Assembly (NCBI GenBank): GCA_021199865.1
Contig: JAJQHG010000059.1
Location: 1-14,090 of the forward strand
DNA from: Methanosphaera sp.
GTDB lineage: Archaea > Methanobacteriota > Methanobacteria > Methanobacteriales > Methanobacteriaceae
DNA length: 14,090 bases
Reading direction: 5' to 3'
Position 1 is the stretch's first letter, and each line of letters opens with the position of its first letter. Below are positions 6,856-13,041 of this stretch, in pieces. The notes beneath the pieces were generated by a model. That model saw only the letters and a program-made list of their open reading frames with translations. It searched no databases and was not told the origin of the DNA. Made by a program: the position numbers and the translations under genes.

Positions 6856-7251
6856 TACAATTATACTTGCAGCACTACCGATTGCTGGCCAAAGATCTGC
6901 AGCTTCTTTTGCTATAGGACCTCTGATTTCTGAACCCTTTAGAACTCCTTCCTCAGTAATGAGAACTGCTGCATTATCTTCAAACTTAACTCTTAAACCA
7001 TCAGCACGTCTATATTCCTTTTTCTGACGGACTACTACTGCTGTTGTTACTTCTCTTCTCATGTCAGCTGTTCCCTTCTTAACGGAAATAACTACCATGT
7101 CACCAACTCCAGCTGAAGCTAGTCTCCTTCTTACTCCCTTAAATCCTTTAACTGAAAGAATTTCTACTTCACGTGCCCCAGTATTATCAATACATTTAAG
7201 AACTGCACCTATAGGAAGTGATTTGGAGACATTTGATGTAATTGCTTTCAT
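6853..7251 (-). CDS. rpl14: Large-subunit ribosomal protein uL14 (L14)
   Basis: uL14 binds 23S rRNA at the subunit interface and forms an intersubunit bridge. The 132-residue length is normal for archaea. The beta-barrel core includes LPIGAVLKCIDNTGAREVEILSV (12-34), VGDMVVISVKKG (49-60), and the L14 signature region AVVVRQKKEYRRADGLRVKF (71-90) followed by EDNAAVLI. It ends GPIAKEAADLWPAIGSAASIIV. AAGGAGA, lying inside the last codons of uS17, serves as its ribosome-binding site, and five bases separate the two genes. Confidence 0.98.
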   Translation of the reverse strand: MKAITSNVSKSLPIGAVLKCIDNTGAREVEILSVKGFKGVRRRLASAGVGDMVVISVKKGTADMRREVTTAVVVRQKKEYRRADGLRVKFEDNAAVLITEEGVLKGSEIRGPIAKEAADLWPAIGSAASIIV

Positions 7252-7256
7252 TTTAA

Positions 7257-7577
7257 TTATTCTCCTTCTTTAACTTCTACTAGCACAAAATGTTTTGTTT
7301 TACTAAGTGGTCTGCATTCTGCAATCTTTACAGAATCGCCAACTTCAACATCAAGACAATCTGGTTTATGTGCTTTTATCTTAGAATTTCTTTTCTCGTA
7401 TCTTTCATATTTCTTAATAAACTTGTAGAAACTTCTTTCCACAGTAATTGTACGATCTGCCTTATCACTAATAACTGTTCCTTCTATAACTTGACCTCTA
7501 ACAGAGAGTCTACCGTGAAATGGACAGTTAGGATCATGACATTCCTTTTCTGGTTGCTTAACATTAATGCCTACCAT
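7257..7577 (-). CDS. rps17: Small-subunit ribosomal protein uS17 (S17, archaeal form)
   Basis: uS17 is a primary 16S rRNA-binding protein with an OB fold, needed early in small-subunit assembly. The 106-residue product has the archaeal N-terminal extension with CHDPNCPFHGRLSVRGQ (13-29). The OB core follows: EGTVISDKADRTITVERSFYK (32-52), YEKRNSKIKAHKP (60-72), and VGDSVKIAECRPLSKTKHFVLVEV (79-102), which holds the S17 signature. An AGGTGA site lies four bases before the ATG, and its TGA is also the stop codon of Rnp1. Confidence 0.98.
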   Translation of the reverse strand: MVGINVKQPEKECHDPNCPFHGRLSVRGQVIEGTVISDKADRTITVERSFYKFIKKYERYEKRNSKIKAHKPDCLDVEVGDSVKIAECRPLSKTKHFVLVEVKEGE

Positions 7578-7587
7578 TGTATCACCT
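7578..7587 (-). promoter_or_regulatory. Ribosome-binding site of rps17 containing the rnp1 stop codon
   Basis: The minus strand reads AGGTGATACA followed by ATG. TGA (7582-7584) ends Rnp1 and is also the last part of AGGTGA, so a ribosome ending Rnp1 is already on the uS17 initiation site. Confidence 0.7.
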
Positions 7588-7863
7588 AATTTTTCTAAAT
7601 TTCTTCTTTATCCGGTCTTCAGGGCGGGCTACTATAACGTTACCGTCAATTGATACTTTTGTACCATCATGTAAACTAAATAAAAATGTTACATCATTCT
7701 TTGGTACTAATTTCTCAGCATCCCTAACATCTATCTTAATAGTATTACGAGTTTCATCGATAATTTTTCCCTCTATTGACATAAAATCTTCATGCTCACT
7801 GTCAATGACCTTGACATGTAAACCAATTAATTCATGTCTAAAAATGTTCTGTGGAGTTATCAT
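7582..7863 (-). CDS. rnp1: RNase P protein component 1 (Rpp29/Pop4 family)
   Basis: This protein works with the RNase P RNA, which removes 5' leaders from precursor tRNAs; in archaea it pairs with Rpp21 to stabilise the RNA specificity domain. The 93 residues match the family in length and motifs: NIFRHELIGLHVKVIDSEHE (6-25), then SIEGKIIDETRNTIKI (29-44), the Sm-like beta-barrel core, and VARPEDRIKKKF (78-89), the conserved C-terminal box. Its place between aIF1 and uS17 is usual in euryarchaea. Unlike its neighbours it has no clear ribosome-binding site and follows a 70-base AT-rich gap, which may hold its own promoter. An in-frame TGA four codons upstream rules out a longer start. Confidence 0.97.
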   Translation of the reverse strand: MITPQNIFRHELIGLHVKVIDSEHEDFMSIEGKIIDETRNTIKIDVRDAEKLVPKNDVTFLFSLHDGTKVSIDGNVIVARPEDRIKKKFRKIR

Positions 7864-7933
7864 AATAAAACTTCATTCAATTAATTTATTCCCTGTTATA
7901 ATTTTTTTTATTAAATTAATCTTCCCTAGACAT
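7864..7933 (-). promoter_or_regulatory. Spacer upstream of rnp1 with a possible internal promoter
   Basis: On the minus strand an A-run (TAAAAAAAAT, 7901-7910) is followed by TTATAA (about 7897-7902). These resemble an archaeal BRE and TATA box. A start about 26 bases downstream of the TATA centre would fall near 7873, giving a leader of only about ten bases before the Rnp1 ATG and explaining the missing ribosome-binding site. A small ATG frame at 7933 stops after five codons. The promoter is an inference from base composition and spacing. Confidence 0.35.
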
Positions 7934-8239
7934 TTATTTGATTTCTATAATATCTGAAGAAAAACCCATTTGTGCAAGTACTTCTTTAACTTTACGTTTA
8001 TGGTCTCCTTGTAATTCAATTTGACCCTTCTTAGCAGTACCACCACAAGCACATTTAGACTTAAGAGTCTTAGTTAATTCACGTATATCAATATCATGCT
8101 CATCAATACCCTCAACAATAGTCATGAGTTTACCGAATCGACGACGTACAGTATATACTTTAACTTTTTGAACTTCACGTGCTATTTCTTCACATACACA
8201 TAGATCTTCTGGAAGACCGCATATTTCACAGACTTTCAT
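7934..8239 (-). CDS. Translation initiation factor aIF1 (SUI1/YciH family)
   Basis: aIF1 binds the small subunit near the P site and helps the initiation complex select the correct start codon. The 101-residue product has an N-terminal cysteine cluster C4-x2-C7 and C14-x-C16, within VCEICGLPEDLCVCEEIA, as in related methanogen aIF1 proteins and probably metal-binding. The SUI1 domain spans about 28-101, with VRRRFGKLMTIVEGID (31-46), SKCACGGTAKKGQIELQGDH (61-80) and VLAQMGFSSDIIEI at the end. It starts seven bases after uL29. The location in a ribosomal-protein operon ties its supply to ribosome production. Confidence 0.96.
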   Translation of the reverse strand: MKVCEICGLPEDLCVCEEIAREVQKVKVYTVRRRFGKLMTIVEGIDEHDIDIRELTKTLKSKCACGGTAKKGQIELQGDHKRKVKEVLAQMGFSSDIIEIK

Positions 8240-8246
8240 CTCTATT

Positions 8247-8453
8247 TTATTCTCCCTGTTGTTGTTTTTCGTTCATTATAGTTAGAACGCGGGCAATAGT
8301 TCTTCTTGTTTCTCTAATTTTACCAGGATTATCTACTCCAGCAACTGCTCCCTTACTGACTAATGTAGAGTATTCAGTACGAAGCTCATCAAGTTTTGCT
8401 TGAAGTTCTGAAGGACTTAGATTCCTTAATTCATTACTTCTTAAAATAACCAT
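8247..8453 (-). CDS. rpl29: Large-subunit ribosomal protein uL29 (L29)
   Basis: uL29 is a small helical protein at the rim of the peptide exit tunnel, near where signal recognition particle and chaperones dock. The 68 residues have the expected two-helix hairpin: ILRSNELRNLSPSELQAKLDEL then a loop around VSKGAVAGVDNPG and the signature helix KIRETRRTIARVLTIMNEK (45-63). A GAGGAATT site lies a few bases before the ATG, 11 bases after uS3. Length and order are normal. Confidence 0.97.
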   Translation of the reverse strand: MVILRSNELRNLSPSELQAKLDELRTEYSTLVSKGAVAGVDNPGKIRETRRTIARVLTIMNEKQQQGE

Positions 8454-8464
8454 AATAATTCCTC

Positions 8465-9238
8465 TTATTCTTCAGCTTGAACATCCTCTGTCTCATCAAC
8501 ATCAGATTCTTCAGTAATTTCTTCTACTTCAGATTCTTCAATGAGTTCCTCTAGGATATCTTCACCAGTGATTTCCTCTTGGATTTCTGTTTCTTTAACT
8601 TCTTCAACTTCTTCAGTCTCAGTAGTTTCTTCAACTTTAGGTTCTGTAGGTTCACTGATTTCAATATGATCTGGTAATACTACTTCAGGAGGCATAATTC
8701 TAACATATATACCAAGTACACCAGGTTTTAATTGTACTGTAGCAAATCCTTCTTTAACATTTTCAATGGAAGGTTGACCACATTTCTTAATATATCCATC
8801 ATTGAATTTTGCACATGCACTTCTGGATCCTCTAATCTTACCAGAAACTGTGATTTCTACACCCTGTGCACCAGCAGACATAATTCTTCTAATAATAGAA
8901 TATGCTACTCTTCTAAATTGCATACCACGTTGTAGCATTGCAACAACTTTATGTGCCATAATTCTAGGGTTTAACTCTGGAACTTCAACTTCTTTAACTT
9001 CCACTTGTGGATTCTCTAAACCAAAGTTGTCCTTAAGACTCTTTGTAATAGATCTAACAGTTTTTCCACCTCTACCAATAACCATTCCTGGCTTCTCAGC
9101 ATAGACAACAACCATTGTTCCAACAGGAGTTACGTGAATATCCATTCCACCATAGCCTGCTCTTTCGAGTTTTTTCTCGAGGTATTCATCGATTCTTGTT
9201 CTTCTTAATCCTTCTTTAACAAAATCTTTTTCAATCAT
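8465..9238 (-). CDS. rps3: Small-subunit ribosomal protein uS3 with long acidic C-terminal tail
   Basis: uS3 lies at the mRNA entry channel of the small-subunit head and takes part in mRNA unwinding and decoding fidelity. Residues 1-190 are a standard archaeal S3. The N-terminal KH domain has the GXXG loop in VIGRGGKTV (53-61), and the C-terminal S3 domain has RRIMSAGAQGVEITVSGKIRG (117-137) and PGVLGIYVRIMPP. From about residue 196 to 257 the chain is a low-complexity acidic tail in which 31 of 62 residues are Glu or Asp and only two are Lys. Archaeal S3 proteins without such a tail are roughly 210 residues long. GGGAGG in the end of uL22 is its ribosome-binding site. Confidence 0.97.
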   Translation of the reverse strand: MIEKDFVKEGLRRTRIDEYLEKKLERAGYGGMDIHVTPVGTMVVVYAEKPGMVIGRGGKTVRSITKSLKDNFGLENPQVEVKEVEVPELNPRIMAHKVVAMLQRGMQFRRVAYSIIRRIMSAGAQGVEITVSGKIRGSRSACAKFNDGYIKKCGQPSIENVKEGFATVQLKPGVLGIYVRIMPPEVVLPDHIEISEPTEPKVEETTETEEVEEVKETEIQEEITGEDILEELIEESEVEEITEESDVDETEDVQAEE

Positions 9239-9244
9239 GTTTAC

Positions 9245-9709
9245 TTAAGCCTCCCCTAATACAATCTGAATGTGTGTTGTAGGTGTATTTGAAGGACTTG
9301 CTCTACCAAATGCTCTTGGAGTCCAACCCCTTATAACTTGACCTCTATTAGCAGATGCATGAACTAATTTAAGGTTTTCTACATCTAATTCAGCATTCTC
9401 AGCATTAGCTTCAGCATTCTCTACAATTTTAAGGATTTCTGCTGCTGCTTTAACTGGATATCTACCTGATGGCCATCCCTGTAAATCACTTCTGTGACCA
9501 ACTTTCTTATTATATCTCTTAAATGGTACAACCGTTCTCTTTTCAATAACATCTTCTAAGTATGCCTTAGCATCCTCTAAGTACATGTTACGAATAGTTC
9601 TACATATTTCCACTGAGTGTTTAGGAGATATTTTAAGACTATGACCAGATGCCTTAGCAATCTTCTCGCCTTCTTTAGCTTGATATGAGTAAGTGTTTTT
9701 CTTTGCCAT
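9245..9709 (-). CDS. rpl22: Large-subunit ribosomal protein uL22 (L22)
   Basis: uL22 lines the nascent-chain exit tunnel through its long beta-hairpin and binds all domains of 23S rRNA. The 154 residues have the archaeal form: ISPKHSVEICRTIRNMYLEDAKAYLEDV (27-54), FKRYNKKVGHRSDLQGWPSGRYPVKAA (63-89), then LKLVHASANRGQVIRGWTPRAFGRASP (113-139), which is the hairpin, and a final strand THIQIVLGEA. Alanine/glutamate-rich residues 97-110 lie in a helix-loop segment. AAGGAGA, which includes part of the uS19 stop TAA, lies upstream of the ATG. Confidence 0.98.
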   Translation of the reverse strand: MAKKNTYSYQAKEGEKIAKASGHSLKISPKHSVEICRTIRNMYLEDAKAYLEDVIEKRTVVPFKRYNKKVGHRSDLQGWPSGRYPVKAAAEILKIVENAEANAENAELDVENLKLVHASANRGQVIRGWTPRAFGRASPSNTPTTHIQIVLGEA

Positions 9710-9723
9710 AATAAACTATCTCC

Positions 9724-10134
9724 TTATCTGAGTGGTACGAACATACTAGATCTTGTAGCACCCATACCAGGGTCTCCGTGTTGTACTCTTCCACGAGTTT
9801 GTGCAAATTCACCAAAGTAACATCCAATCATTTCTGGCTGGATTAATACTTCTACAAACTCTTGTCCGTTATATATACCAAATGTATATCCTACCATGTC
9901 AGGAAGTACAATCATGTCACGACAATGTGTTTTAATAACAATTGGTCTTCCATCTTTGTTATCCATCTTTTTAACTTTTTCTAACTTGTTAAGAACCTTC
10001 TCTTGTCTTGGTAAGAAGCCTCTTTTGAGAGATCTTCTCTGTCTTGATGGTAATAATTCTACAAACTCATCAAAAGACAATGCTTGAAGTTCTTCAAGAG
10101 TATATCCTCTAAATTTAAATATTTTTCGAGCCAA
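9724..10134 (-). CDS. rps19: Small-subunit ribosomal protein uS19 (S19/S15e type), TTG start
   Basis: uS19 binds the small-subunit head, contacts uS13 and lies near the A-site tRNA. The 136-residue product is the archaeal/eukaryotic S15-type form: basic SRQRRSLKRGFLP (30-42), then the S19 signature region IKTHCRDMIVLPDMVGYTFG (67-86) with YNGQEFVEVLIQPEMIGCYFGEF, and the C-terminal tail TRGRVQHGDPGMGATRSSMFVPLR (113-136), which in such proteins reaches toward the decoding site. The start is TTG at 10134, encoding the family start MARK; AAAGGAGG (10142-10149) is seven bases upstream. There is no in-frame ATG that keeps the conserved N-terminus. Confidence 0.97.
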   Translation of the reverse strand: MARKIFKFRGYTLEELQALSFDEFVELLPSRQRRSLKRGFLPRQEKVLNKLEKVKKMDNKDGRPIVIKTHCRDMIVLPDMVGYTFGIYNGQEFVEVLIQPEMIGCYFGEFAQTRGRVQHGDPGMGATRSSMFVPLR

Positions 10135-10149
10135 TTAAGTGCCTCCTTT
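10135..10149 (-). promoter_or_regulatory. Strong ribosome-binding site before the TTG start of rps19
   Basis: The minus strand reads AAAGGAGGCACTTAA followed by TTG. The eight-base AAAGGAGG is close to a full anti-16S match and seven bases from TTG, which supports this start and may make up for a weak start codon. Confidence 0.75.
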
Positions 10150-10875
10150 CTATCGTCTTTTACCTGTACGTTTAGCTGCTATGGAACCAACTTTTCTACC
10201 TGCAGGTGCATGTCTTGAGATAGTAGTAGGTCTTCCTGGGTGTTGCCTGTTACCTCCACCGTGTGGGTGGTCTACTGCGTTCATTGCAACTCCTCTAACA
10301 GTCATCATCTTCTTACCCTTAGCTTTAAGTGCATGGTATCTGTTACCAGCTTTAAGGAATGGTTTATCCTTTCTTCCTCCACCAGCAACTACACCTATGG
10401 TAGCTCTACTTCTAGGGTTGAATGATTTTAATTCACCAGATGGTAATTCAATCATTGTCTTATCAGCATCATGAGTAATTAATGCTGCATATGTTCCTGA
10501 TGATCTTACGAATTTTCCACCATCTCCAGGATTCTTCTCGATATTAAATACTGGAGTTCCTTCTGGAATTTCACTTAATGGTAATGTGTTTCCTGGCTCA
10601 ATTGATGCAGAAATACCACATTCAATCTCATCATCAATTGCGATACTTTCTGGTGCTAGAACTAATTTTTCTTCGCCATTATCAAATTTAACTATAGCTA
10701 CAGGTGCTGATCTTCCTGGATCATGTATAATATCTGTTACTGTACCTGTTAGGCTACCTTCTTTTTCTAGCTTATCATATGAACGGTAGGATACTTTTCC
10801 TCTGAATCTGTGTGATGAACTACGATATGTTGGAGTTCCTCTACCTCTTCTTTGAATAATCAAACGTTTTCCCAT
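10150..10875 (-). CDS. rpl2: Large-subunit ribosomal protein uL2 (L2)
   Basis: uL2 is one of the most conserved ribosomal proteins; it binds 23S rRNA close to the peptidyl transferase centre and joins the two subunits. The 241 residues have the archaeal L2/L8e build: GKRLIIQRRGRGTPTYRSSS (2-21), an OB-like domain at about 40-115, an SH3-like domain from about 115 with NPGDGGKFVRSSGTYAALI (115-133), and the universal motif GVAMNAVDHPHGGG (195-208) with His203 and His205; a histidine in this motif is known to matter in bacterial L2. The basic C-terminus ends KRTGKRR. AGGAGG lies upstream of the ATG, 20 bases after uL23. Confidence 0.99.
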   Translation of the reverse strand: MGKRLIIQRRGRGTPTYRSSSHRFRGKVSYRSYDKLEKEGSLTGTVTDIIHDPGRSAPVAIVKFDNGEEKLVLAPESIAIDDEIECGISASIEPGNTLPLSEIPEGTPVFNIEKNPGDGGKFVRSSGTYAALITHDADKTMIELPSGELKSFNPRSRATIGVVAGGGRKDKPFLKAGNRYHALKAKGKKMMTVRGVAMNAVDHPHGGGNRQHPGRPTTISRHAPAGRKVGSIAAKRTGKRR

Positions 10876-10895
10876 AATTAATCCTCCTATTCTAC

Positions 10896-11156
10896 TTAGA
10901 ATACACCGAGTTTTACAGCAATATCCTCTGCTGCTTCTTCTTCTTCTAATTCTATTGTAGCAATTTTTTCTCCTCTAGGAGTAATATGGGTATTCACACT
11001 TAATACATTAGTTTCATATAATGTTGTGAATGCTTTTTTGATTTCAGGTTTGCTAGAAGATCTACGAACAACAAATGTAATCTTGTTTTCATCATATATT
11101 TGATTCATAGTTTTCTCTGATAATTGTGGCTTTATTATTACTGAATATGGATCCAT
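10896..11156 (-). CDS. rpl23: Large-subunit ribosomal protein uL23 (L23)
   Basis: uL23 lies at the exit of the peptide tunnel and is the docking site for signal recognition particle. The 86 residues show the L23 fold with IIKPQLSEKTMNQIYDENKITFVV (7-30), SSKPEIKKAFTTLYETNVLSVNTH (34-57) and RGEKIATIELEEEEAAEDIA. This short form is normal for archaea. The AGGAG site overlaps the TAG stop of uL4 five bases upstream, so translation is probably coupled to uL4. Confidence 0.98.
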   Translation of the reverse strand: MDPYSVIIKPQLSEKTMNQIYDENKITFVVRRSSSKPEIKKAFTTLYETNVLSVNTHITPRGEKIATIELEEEEAAEDIAVKLGVF

Positions 11157-11161
11157 AATAA

Positions 11162-11938
11162 CTAACTCCTATCCTGGAATAAATTTCCTAATTTTTCAAT
11201 AGCAGATTTGGTGTAAATTGTTAATCTACCAGCTTGTGTACCTGGTGCAAGTAATTCAGCGTTAATGTTATTTACTTCTACAACATCTACTCCTGCATGG
11301 TTTCTTGCTCCTAAGCTTATACCACGGTCATTACCAACAACTACTAGAGGTCCAGAAGGTTGTCTGTATTTTCTTCCTCTTAGTTTTCCTCTACCAGATT
11401 TTATTTTCTTACCATTCTTAGATCTAATAATATCATCCATTATACCTAAGTCTTTAAAGATTTCTCTGGTTTCCTTTGTTGTCTTAACAGTTTCTAACTC
11501 ATCATCAACAACGAATGGTATTTGTTCAAGATTAGAGATTTCATGACCTCTTGCTTCAACAAGTTCCTTATTAGCAGTAGCTGCGATTGCACTTCTAATA
11601 GCTAATCTTCTTTCTTTTTTGTTGATTTTTTCATGATAGATTGTGTTGACTCGTGGAGGGTGTGCTTTTCTACCACCAATTGCTTGTGGTACAAATGCTG
11701 CTTTAGATGATCCTTTAACACGAGGTACCATTGCAACTCCTCTACCAGAACCAAATGACTCTGCTGTAGTTCTCTTACCAGCCATTGGGTTTGATCCCCA
11801 TGGTTGAATTCTTGCTGTTTGTGTTGAGATTACAGCTCTCTTAATTACATCTGGTCTGTAACTTTCCTCAAAAATCTCAGGAAGCTCGATTTCCTCAGTG
11901 ATTTCGCCTTTTAATGAATAAACGTTAATTTTTGCCAT
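11162..11938 (-). CDS. rpl4: Large-subunit ribosomal protein uL4 (L4/L1e family)
   Basis: uL4 binds 23S rRNA and reaches with a long loop into the peptide exit tunnel. From the ATG at 11938 the product has 258 residues. The archaeal/eukaryotic features are PEIFEESYRPDVIKRAVIS (20-38) and the extended tunnel loop (about 43-105) with QPWGSNPMAGKRT, SFGSGRGVAMVPRV and GGRKAHPPR. Then come ERRLAIRSAIAATAN (109-123) and the C-terminal GRGKLRGRKYRQPSGPLVVV (182-201) with DRGISLGARNHAGVDV. A GTG three codons upstream (11947) would extend the frame, but it lies inside the GAGTGA ribosome-binding site and is rejected. Confidence 0.97.
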   Translation of the reverse strand: MAKINVYSLKGEITEEIELPEIFEESYRPDVIKRAVISTQTARIQPWGSNPMAGKRTTAESFGSGRGVAMVPRVKGSSKAAFVPQAIGGRKAHPPRVNTIYHEKINKKERRLAIRSAIAATANKELVEARGHEISNLEQIPFVVDDELETVKTTKETREIFKDLGIMDDIIRSKNGKKIKSGRGKLRGRKYRQPSGPLVVVGNDRGISLGARNHAGVDVVEVNNINAELLAPGTQAGRLTIYTKSAIEKLGNLFQDRS

Positions 11939-11950
11939 AATAATCACTCT
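11939..11950 (-). promoter_or_regulatory. Ribosome-binding site that decides the rpl4 start
   Basis: The minus strand reads AGAGTGATTATT followed by ATG (11938). The GTG within this stretch (11945-11947) opens the longest frame but is part of the ribosome-binding site itself. The downstream ATG gives MAKINVYSLKGE, which fits the family N-terminus. Confidence 0.65.
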
Positions 11951-11956
11951 TTATAT

Positions 11957-12970
11957 TTAGACTCCCTGTTTTGAAGTTGTGCTAATGTAAGATATTTCTG
12001 GAGCAACTACTTCTTTACTTGCGTTTCTTACTCCTTTACGTAAAACAACTAATCTCTTAGAAGGTCCTGGTAATGAACCTTTTACAATAATAAAATTGTT
12101 CTTTACTAATCCATATTTTACAAATCCACCATCTGGGTTTATTAAGTCAACCTCAGATTCATCCCCTATCTTAAGGAGTTTTTTATTGTATTCTGTTCTC
12201 TTATGGTAACCCATTTGACCTTGCATTGCAACGGTCCACATAGTCCTATTAGGTGTCCATGGTCCAATAGAACCTACGTGTCTTCTGATACCACTACGTG
12301 CTGCTTTACCATATTGGATTCTTACACCGAATCTTTTTACTGGTCCTTGAACTCCTTTACCTTTGGTGGTAGCAATAGCATCAGCGGACTCTCCTTCTTG
12401 GAATACATCACTAGGAGTAATTTCTTTTCCTAATATACTGATTGCATATTCTAATTTATCTTCTACAGATTTTCCACCTAAACCGAATTCAAGAATTTCT
12501 GGTTTCTTTTTAGGCACACTTGCAAGTTTAGGTTTTGTGTGAACTAGAACTCTAACTTCGTCTATTTCATCAATTCTGTTTCTGAGGTCATCTAATTTAG
12601 ATTCAATGTCCTCAAATTTAGGGATTGATATCTTCCTTGATAATTCATCATCTAAATTATCATTAGCAAGTACATCGGTTAATGTTTTTAATCCATATGT
12701 TGTTTTTGTGTAAGCTCTAATTCCCAACACTACTAAAGGTGGTGCCTCTAATATTGTAACTGGAACTGATAGTTCCATGTTTTCTGTTGGAGAACCTTTC
12801 CTAGAATCCAGAGCCGTCACGTGGGTCATGCCCACCTTGTATCCTGCGAATCCGAGCACTCCTGTTTCCTCTACTTTTGGCCAGGTACTTACACGAGGTG
12901 TTTCCCTAGCAACTCTTTTACGAGGACTGAATGCGACTGATCCTTTCCTTGGTTGGTGATGTCTAGTCAT
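11957..12970 (-). CDS. rpl3: Large-subunit ribosomal protein uL3 (L3)
   Basis: uL3 is a first-wave large-subunit assembly protein whose internal loop approaches the peptidyl transferase centre. The 337 residues are the archaeal/eukaryotic form: basic N-terminal tail RHHQPRKGSVAFSPRKR (3-19), FAGYKVGMTHV (41-51), the LASVPKKKPEILEFGLGG stretch (149-166), and DAIATTKGKGVQGPVKRFGVRIQYGKAARS (197-226). The most conserved loop follows with GSIGPWTPNRTMWTVAMQGQMGYHKRTEYNKK (233-264). A helical insertion with many Asp, Glu and Lys residues lies at about 105-140. AAAGGAGA (12977-12984) stands seven to eight bases before the ATG. It opens the S10-like block, 71 bases after the methyltransferase gene. 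Confidence 0.98.
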   Translation of the reverse strand: MTRHHQPRKGSVAFSPRKRVARETPRVSTWPKVEETGVLGFAGYKVGMTHVTALDSRKGSPTENMELSVPVTILEAPPLVVLGIRAYTKTTYGLKTLTDVLANDNLDDELSRKISIPKFEDIESKLDDLRNRIDEIDEVRVLVHTKPKLASVPKKKPEILEFGLGGKSVEDKLEYAISILGKEITPSDVFQEGESADAIATTKGKGVQGPVKRFGVRIQYGKAARSGIRRHVGSIGPWTPNRTMWTVAMQGQMGYHKRTEYNKKLLKIGDESEVDLINPDGGFVKYGLVKNNFIIVKGSLPGPSKRLVVLRKGVRNASKEVVAPEISYISTTSKQGV

Positions 12971-13041
12971 ATTATAGTCTCCTTTACTAAATTTAAAAAT
13001 TATTAAAAATGTTATTTACAGTTTTTATAAGTAATAAAATA
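12971..13041 (-). promoter_or_regulatory. Spacer before rpl3: possible internal promoter, T-runs and strong ribosome-binding site
   Basis: On the minus strand TTATAAAAA (13022-13030) resembles a TATA box. A start about 26 bases downstream of its centre would fall near 13000, leaving a leader of about 30 bases that includes AAAGGAGA (12977-12984). Two ATTTTT runs (12995-13010) could act as a partial T-run terminator for the upstream gene. The spacer thus may let uL3 and later genes be made at a higher rate than the methyltransferase. Promoter and terminator are both inferences. Confidence 0.4.

Noticed and set aside
6843..6860. Longer uL24 start with six extra residues overlapping uL14
   Set aside because: The inner ATG has a well-placed AAGGTGA and matches the family N-terminus; the extra residues are encoded by the ribosome-binding region.
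7934..8239. aIF1 and Rnp1 genes as an odd insertion in a ribosomal operon
   Set aside because: This placement between uL29 and uS17 is standard in euryarchaea and not a sign of transfer.
8465..8653. The acidic uS3 tail as a frameshift artefact
   Set aside because: The frame is continuous, codon use is like the rest of the gene, and the gene ends in normal spacing before uL29.
10139..10474. Plus-strand frame of 111 codons opposite uL2
   Set aside because: Proline- and leucine-rich shadow of the Gly/Arg-rich uL2 coding strand, with no known domain.
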